Below the pieces are notes generated by a model, which was given only the letters and a program-made list of their open reading frames with translations, did not search any database and had not been told where the DNA came from. Positions 30,701-34,327 of a DNA stretch of 34,327 nt are shown in pieces. The number at the start of each line of letters is the position of its first letter. The stretch's first letter is position 1. The translations under genes and the position numbers were made by a program. Origin of the DNA: CAYRLW01 sp964425215 (GTDB lineage Bacteria > Spirochaetota > Spirochaetia > Treponematales > Breznakiellaceae); contig CAYRLW010000043.1 in assembly GCA_964425215.1 (NCBI GenBank), positions 1 to 34,327 on the forward strand. The letters are read 5' to 3'.

Positions 30701-31500
30701 ATTTCGCCCAATCTATCCAGCGGCTTATCCGTCTAGCCGAATACGCCCAAAAACCCGCCCCATCCTTGGGGAACCGGAGCCGCCAGTACATAGAACTGGC
30801 GGCGAAACGGCTGGCCGAAGACCCGTATACCGCGGCGTACGTGGCCGGGTACGCGGTCCTTTCGCTTCTACGGCCCATCATCGGCGACGCCGCCACGGGC
30901 GAGGACGCCCGCCGGCTAATCGACCACTGGTGCCTGGATCGCAAGTTGCGGGAAAGTTACCACAGCGCGGGCTTGCCGGCCGACGAAAGCTACCGGATCG
31001 TAGAGCTGTTCAAACTGCTTATTGCGCGAACTCGGCCCCGATCTTCAGAGGTTTTAAAACAAGCGCCCATTACGCGGGCCTTCGCTTCGGAGCTGTTAAC
31101 GGCCAACGATATCCGGTCCTACCTGGGGGTAAACCTGTACAACGGAATCCAGTGGTTCTTAAAGGAGCGGTTCGACGAGACCGTTCTGTTCGGATCCCTT
31201 GTCGCGGCCATAGAAGGGGACGAGGCCTTCCAAGAAGCCGTTTCTTCCGCCGCTAGTCCGGTTAAAAAACCCGGTAAGGGGGCGTCAAAGGTCGAGGATG
31301 TAGCCCGTCCTAGCCGGTCCGTCACACCCCATCCTTCTAAAATCAACCTTCCCCGCTGGTTCCAACGATTGGAAACCATCGCCCAGGCGGTGGAAAAATT
31401 CCAGGAAGCGGAAAACGCGTCAGGCTACCGCCTTGATCAATTCTTAGAGTTTCTCGAGGTACCCCAGGATAGGGAGGATAAAAGCGGGAAGGCTAGATGA
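27763..31500 (+). CDS. Giant GH13-like (alpha-amylase family) glycosidase
   Basis: From the ATG at 27763 this is 1245 residues; the frame stays open upstream, but that part overlaps malQ and is not real. No signal peptide is visible. Residues 1-340 are helical and unlike known carbohydrate-binding modules. The central part carries the GH13 regions: DMVPNHTG (416-423), VRFDAAMTLAKKH with nucleophile Asp536, LLAEAFWM with acid/base Glu601, and FMNNPDED with Asp662. In region IV the usual NHD reads NPD. A long helical C-terminal part (about 800-1245) follows, with no family I recognise. It sits in a malQ operon, so an intracellular alpha-glucan role is likely. The stop overlaps the HD gene by 4 bp. 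Confidence 0.85.
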   Translation: MNYFGIRLTALGNRNPSFRADTRKARMEFHVLKKVRDEFELQDALFALRGNVVFADFHAVREFAQRLNRKINPEVHQERYIKAGRLNAMGLIDEILHYVAALYREQMEPRAFDTALERLERRFGPEKINTLLSSFVEHFPPLSVYRRTQTVQDYLHGSEDGEACRALALEELMLLSLANKNPAFEPFKFLFDEEVLRADTLYDDVIEELQRHFTDLPPFGPDNQNLWDLLRSPAVAEPYSLTGQLDYIRRKWGLLIGKYLIRLLTSLDVVKEEEKPVFFGPGPTRTYVYNELEHEYERFSPDQDWMPRTVLMAKSTLVWLYQLTQKYGRPIERLDQIPDEELDQLARRGFTGLWLIGLWERSHASKEIKRRCGNPEAAASAYSLYDYDIATELGGWQALENLRFRCEWRGIRLGSDMVPNHTGIDSRWMMEHPDRFLQLSQPPFPTYTFNGENLSPRAGVGIYIEDHYYDRSDAAVVFKRVDFNTGETRYIYHGNDGTSMPWNDTAQIDFLNPEAREAVIRTIVGVCKQFPIVRFDAAMTLAKKHIQRLWYPEPGRGGDIASRAEHGLTAEEFNRRIPNEFWREVVDRCAVEAPDTLLLAEAFWMMEGYFVRTLGMHRVYNSAFMNMLKMEENAKYRATIKNTIEFDPQILQRFVNFMNNPDEDTAVAQFGKGDKYFGVCTLMATMPGLPMFGHGQIEGFEEKYGMEYRRSYREEVPDQGLIDRHEREIFPLLKRRRLFAGSDDFALFDVFGTDGSVNENIFAYTNKFQDERALVLYNNSYHSGSGWIRISSSSAVKGPLGDKRSVRRTLAEALRLSPDEKHFTILREQRSDLWYIRSSKELSELGLFVSLNGYQSQVFLDIHEVADTDHGRWARLCSELAGRGVVDLHAAFQDLFLRDLYSAFLEVAKPSYFNAIKTFFAPTGSAKPPKAAPFIETLREPVLRFIRIATEYLDGASGAYDSFDRDRAYEALRPDQIWENFAQSIQRLIRLAEYAQKPAPSLGNRSRQYIELAAKRLAEDPYTAAYVAGYAVLSLLRPIIGDAATGEDARRLIDHWCLDRKLRESYHSAGLPADESYRIVELFKLLIARTRPRSSEVLKQAPITRAFASELLTANDIRSYLGVNLYNGIQWFLKERFDETVLFGSLVAAIEGDEAFQEAVSSAASPVKKPGKGASKVEDVARPSRSVTPHPSKINLPRWFQRLETIAQAVEKFQEAENASGYRLDQFLEFLEVPQDREDKSGKAR

Positions 31501-32660
31501 CGGAGCTTTTAAAGGGGCTCCTAGACGGGGGATTCCAGGCGGAATTGATCTCCCTTTCCGCCTTGGATCGTTATTTTTGTCTTCCATCCCTGCCCTTTTC
31601 TCTAGTCTACACCGATGGGGATCTGACAGACCTGGCCCGGTTGTTCGAAAAACTCCGGTTCCCCGGACCTTCCGTGGCCGACGCGGCGTTGGATTACCCA
31701 ATTCCAGGGCCCGGAGGGGGGGAACATTCCCGGACGGTTTATTTCTACTGCCGGGACCTCCGGTCCCTTCCCCTGGTTCCCTTTACTTTTTTTACCCTCT
31801 CTTTCGATTGGAAAACCCAAAGGTTCCGGGACCCCCAGGGAATTTATCCCCTGATCCGTTTTTTATGGCGGGGAAAGGAAGCCGAGGGTTTTGATAAGCC
31901 GTCCCCCTGGTGGGAAGGGTTGTTTCAGGGGGCGGATCGGTACGGAGCCCTTATGGCCGCCTCGGTACTATTAGCTCGCTACGGGGCGTCCCTTCCGGAT
32001 CTGACGGCCCTGCGGAACGCCCTGGGGCAGTTGAAGCGGGAAACGCCCCCGGAACCGGAAACCCAACGGCTGTTGCTAACCTCGCTTTTATCCTCCGCCC
32101 GCCCGGAAGCGGGGTTCACCCTGCTCAAGGCCCTGGGGTTTATCGACCTTTTTTGGCCCGAATTGGCCCAGTTGGACGACGTGGCCCATTCCAAGGAGTT
32201 TCACCCCGAGGGAAACGCCTGGGTCCATACCCTGGAAACGTTTCAGTACCGAAAGACCCTGGATTTCACCCTGTCCCTGGCCCTCCTCCTCCACGACGTG
32301 GGGAAACCCCTTTCCACCTCCGACGGGGAGCGCCGTTTTGATAAACACGCCGAATTGGGGGCACTAGCGGCGACTCAATTTTTAGAACGCCTGGGATTCA
32401 CTAACGCCCTTATTTCCGATGTACGGTTTTTGGTTCGGAATCACATGCTTCCCGCGGCTCTACCCCGGCTCCCCCTCCGAAAATCGGAGGAGATTATGAG
32501 CTCCGCCCTCTTTCCCCGGCTTTTGGAACTGTACCGTTGTGACGAAGCCTCTTCCTACAAGGGCCTGCAAGGATATTACGAAAGTAGCGCCACGTATCAA
32601 AATTACCGTAAAAACCTTCGGAATCCCTACCGTACGGCGGACGGGAAAATTAAAAGGTAA
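31497..32660 (+). CDS. HD-domain protein resembling the C-terminal part of tRNA nucleotidyltransferases
   Basis: The 387-residue protein has an HD motif LALLLHDVGKPLST (His266-Asp267), preceded by GNAWVHTLETFQYR and followed by RFDKHAELGALAATQFLERLGF and VRFLVRNHM. This layout is that of the HD half of CCA-adding enzymes and poly(A) polymerases. The N-terminal third lacks the nucleotidyltransferase signature (GG...RD...DxD), so it cannot be a normal CCA enzyme. HD proteins are metal phosphohydrolases, and nucleotide or cyclic nucleotide substrates are possible. The ATG overlaps the GH13-like gene stop (ATGA). A family B hairpin follows its stop and separates it from convergent thrC. Confidence 0.75.
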   Translation: MTELLKGLLDGGFQAELISLSALDRYFCLPSLPFSLVYTDGDLTDLARLFEKLRFPGPSVADAALDYPIPGPGGGEHSRTVYFYCRDLRSLPLVPFTFFTLSFDWKTQRFRDPQGIYPLIRFLWRGKEAEGFDKPSPWWEGLFQGADRYGALMAASVLLARYGASLPDLTALRNALGQLKRETPPEPETQRLLLTSLLSSARPEAGFTLLKALGFIDLFWPELAQLDDVAHSKEFHPEGNAWVHTLETFQYRKTLDFTLSLALLLHDVGKPLSTSDGERRFDKHAELGALAATQFLERLGFTNALISDVRFLVRNHMLPAALPRLPLRKSEEIMSSALFPRLLELYRCDEASSYKGLQGYYESSATYQNYRKNLRNPYRTADGKIKR

Positions 32661-32664
32661 CTGA

Positions 32665-32699
32665 GGTTTTTGCAAAAGTCTGTTACTTTTGCAAAAGCC
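32665..32699. repeat. Hairpin repeat family B, copy 2 (between convergent genes)
   Basis: 15-bp arms (GGTTTTTGCAAAAGT and ACTTTTGCAAAAGCC) with one G-T pair and loop CTGTT. It is the reverse-orientation copy of 9358-9396. It fills the 48-bp space between the HD gene and thrC stops, so it can serve both transcripts as an end structure. Confidence 0.75.
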
Positions 32700-32708
32700 A
32701 GATGAGGT

Positions 32709-34013
32709 TTAACAGGCCCCGGCGATAGCCGCTTCCAGAGCGTCGATCCGGGGTGGGATAACCGCCACGGGGGAACTTTCTTTACGCAGGGCTATCAAAG
32801 CATCGTTGGTTTCCGGTTCCCGGCCCGTAATGCGTTTGATCAGGTCAGGGTACTTGGCCGGGTGGCCCGTGGCCAGGGTAACCACGTGGCCCCCCTCCAT
32901 ATCGCCCCGGAGCGCCCGTTCCGCCGCCGCGAAGGCCACCGCGCCGTGGGGATCCAGCATAAGACCGTAACGTTTCCACGCCCGTTCCATTGCCTCTAGG
33001 GTCTGGGAATCGTTTACCTTTTCCGGAAACACCATATTTCGCATTACCGCAGGGGATTCGTTATAAAAGGCGGATAGGCGCTCGTAGTTGGCCGGATTCC
33101 CCACGTCCATGGAGTGGGAGATCGTCATAATCGGCGTGTGGGGAACAAAGGGTTTACCCCGCAGGTAACCGCCAAAGGCGTCGTTGGCGTTCATGGCCGC
33201 CACAAAGCCGTTCACCGGCAAACCAAACTTCCAGGCGTATAACGCGGCGATAAGGTTCCCAAAATTTCCCGAGGGGATGCTGAAAAATAAATCCCCCGAC
33301 AGTTCTTTTTTTATTTTGATAAAGGCGTATAAAAAATAAAACGCCTGGGGCAACAAACGTCCAATGTTAATAGCGTTGGCGCTGGTCAAAGCGTACCGTT
33401 CCGTAAAGGCCCGGTCATCAAAGGCTTCCCGGATAAGACGTTGACAGTCGTCAAAGTTCCCATCGATCTGTATGGGAAGGATATTTCCCCCGGAGGGGAC
33501 AAAGGTTTTCGGATCCAGTCCCCGTATGGGGCCCGATGGATAGAGGATAACCGACGTGATACCCCGACGGCCAGCGAACGCGTGGGCCACGCTGGCCCCC
33601 GTGTCCCCCATGGTGGCGGTTAGGGTCATGGCTCGGCCCCCGCTTTTTAAAAGTTCCTCCATCACCGCCGCTAAAAACGCGATCCCAAAGTCCTTAAAAA
33701 CCCCCGTAGGACCGTTATACAGATGGAGCACCGACAGGCCCTCATCGACCCTTTGTAGTTGGGGTTCAAAGTCAAAGGCGCTTTCCGCTACCCTGGTGGC
33801 GGAAAAGGGATTTAGTTCACCCTGAAACAGGGGCGGAACCACCGTGGCTACCAGTTCGGGGTAACTGGTATCCCCATCCATGTACAGAAAAAATTGCCGT
33901 AGATCGACGATAGAAGTAGGAACGTACAACCCCCCGTCCTTGGGCAAACACCGAAGTACCGCTTCCCTAAAGGAAACCAGTTTTTCCGCCGAACGGGTAG
34001 ATTTAAATTGCAT
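32709..34013 (-). CDS. thrC: Threonine synthase
   Basis: The 434-residue protein matches PLP-dependent threonine synthase: STRSAEKLVSFREAVLRCLPKDGGLYVP at the N-terminus (written here from residue 5 to 32 in two parts, STRSAEKLVSFREAV and LRCLPKDGGLYVP), then LHLYNGPTGVFKDFG with the PLP lysine at 107, LTATMGDTGASVAHAF, SANAINIGRLLPQ, SIPSGNFGNL and DPHGAVAFAA. It converts O-phosphohomoserine to threonine in the cytoplasm. The ATG has AGGAGG 4 nt upstream. It is not next to other threonine-pathway genes. No clear promoter pair or leader attenuator was found in the non-coding region upstream. Confidence 0.95.
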   Translation of the reverse strand: MQFKSTRSAEKLVSFREAVLRCLPKDGGLYVPTSIVDLRQFFLYMDGDTSYPELVATVVPPLFQGELNPFSATRVAESAFDFEPQLQRVDEGLSVLHLYNGPTGVFKDFGIAFLAAVMEELLKSGGRAMTLTATMGDTGASVAHAFAGRRGITSVILYPSGPIRGLDPKTFVPSGGNILPIQIDGNFDDCQRLIREAFDDRAFTERYALTSANAINIGRLLPQAFYFLYAFIKIKKELSGDLFFSIPSGNFGNLIAALYAWKFGLPVNGFVAAMNANDAFGGYLRGKPFVPHTPIMTISHSMDVGNPANYERLSAFYNESPAVMRNMVFPEKVNDSQTLEAMERAWKRYGLMLDPHGAVAFAAAERALRGDMEGGHVVTLATGHPAKYPDLIKRITGREPETNDALIALRKESSPVAVIPPRIDALEAAIAGAC

Positions 34014-34327
34014 GACCCCTCCTCTGGTAAACGAACAGCGATAACATAATCTTTACGGCTAGAAGTTTGCCGGACTTGTCCGTTTTTGATTAAAAAATTG
34101 CGTCTCGCCGCAATTTTTGCCCCCCAAACTCCCCAAAAAGCCGGGTTTATCGTACTTTTAATAGTCTAAGGGATAACCTTAGGCTATTAAAATCAACCGG
34201 TCCGACAGGCTCCTAGAGATTCTCGCAAAACCAATAAGCTTTTGCGCTTACCCCTATAGTGTAACTACTATCGATAGTATGGGCAAGGTTTTATAATCAC
34301 GGACACGTCTCTGTATAAATATACAAT
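34014..34327. other. Non-coding end region with hairpins, palindrome and outward promoter
   Basis: 314 bp without a gene. Hairpins: CGGAC/GTCCG (34071-34082) followed by TTTTT; AAAAATTGCG with its partner (34093-34118); a 16-bp stem with one mismatch (34156-34171 with 34177-34192, loop GATAA); CGCAAAA/TTTTGCG (34224-34246). The motif shared with 24565-24580 is at 34201-34216. Confidence 0.6.
34266..34297 (+). promoter_or_regulatory. Possible promoter with overlapping operator palindrome
   Basis: TATAAT (34292-34297, perfect -10) lies downstream of a perfect 14-bp palindrome TACTATCGATAGTA (34266-34279), which covers where the -35 box should be. There is no good -35 match, which fits an activator- or repressor-controlled promoter for a gene beyond the right edge. 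Confidence 0.4.

Noticed and set aside
1..34327. CRISPR array, tRNA/rRNA genes, insertion sequences or prophage
   Set aside because: I found no regularly spaced repeats, no tRNA-like TTCGA arm in cloverleaf context, and no transposase, integrase or phage structural protein.

Overview
The window looks like a chromosomal segment of a GC-rich (roughly mid-50s %) spirochaete of the Treponema group, most like the gut or free-living treponemes. Reasons: the gene set (PTS IIA-CBS protein, ppx-ppk, GH77 plus a very large GH13-like protein, an RRM protein, a DHH phosphoesterase with a TraB-family protein, and treponeme-style exported proteins of unknown function), good AGGAGG ribosome sites with ATG, GTG and TTG starts, and many short palindromic hairpins between genes. 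The organism call is an inference. I see no transposase, integrase, phage gene, CRISPR array, rRNA or tRNA. One run of 100 Ns (3477-3576) is an assembly gap that cuts off the 5' end of ppk.

Layout. 1-6607 is all minus strand: a PTS IIA-CBS protein running off the left edge, with a near-consensus promoter; then ppx, ppk and rlmI, probably one operon for polyphosphate turnover and 23S rRNA methylation; then a GH63/GH37-like glycosidase with a terminator. At 6760 on the plus strand is the most unusual gene: one 800-residue protein joining a GatB-like amidotransferase subunit to an L-asparaginase/GatD-like domain. Several catalytic positions are changed in both halves. 9249-9396 holds three consecutive hairpins. 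9403-11858 (minus) is a large exported protein of unknown function coupled to a histidine phosphatase. 11924-15612 (plus) is a TPR lipoprotein, DHH phosphoesterase and TraB-family operon. 15605-16804 holds two small exported or membrane proteins.

16791-20161 (minus) is a vitamin B12 unit: a promoter, a cobalamin riboswitch, a possible RBS-masking hairpin, a TonB-dependent receptor (probably BtuB) and its own tonB. The TonB linker is encoded by an eleven-unit 15-bp tandem repeat. 20396-22982 (minus) is an overlapping three-gene operon: a polar amino acid type binding protein, its permease, and a SAM hydroxide adenosyltransferase, with no ATPase. A four-hairpin cluster follows, then an RRM RNA-binding protein.

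23902-32660 (plus) starts with an exported protein that appears to use a CTG start codon. A radical SAM protein and a tightly packed carbohydrate operon follow: malQ, a 1245-residue GH13-like glycosidase and an HD-domain protein. thrC lies convergent at the right end. The last 314 bp are non-coding, with four hairpins, a 14-bp palindrome and a TATAAT box pointing out of the window.

The best candidates for something new are the GatB-asparaginase fusion with altered active sites, the giant GH13-like protein, the SAM-hydrolase/ABC transporter operon, the CTG-initiated exported protein, and a family of hairpins that recurs in both orientations with conserved loops.
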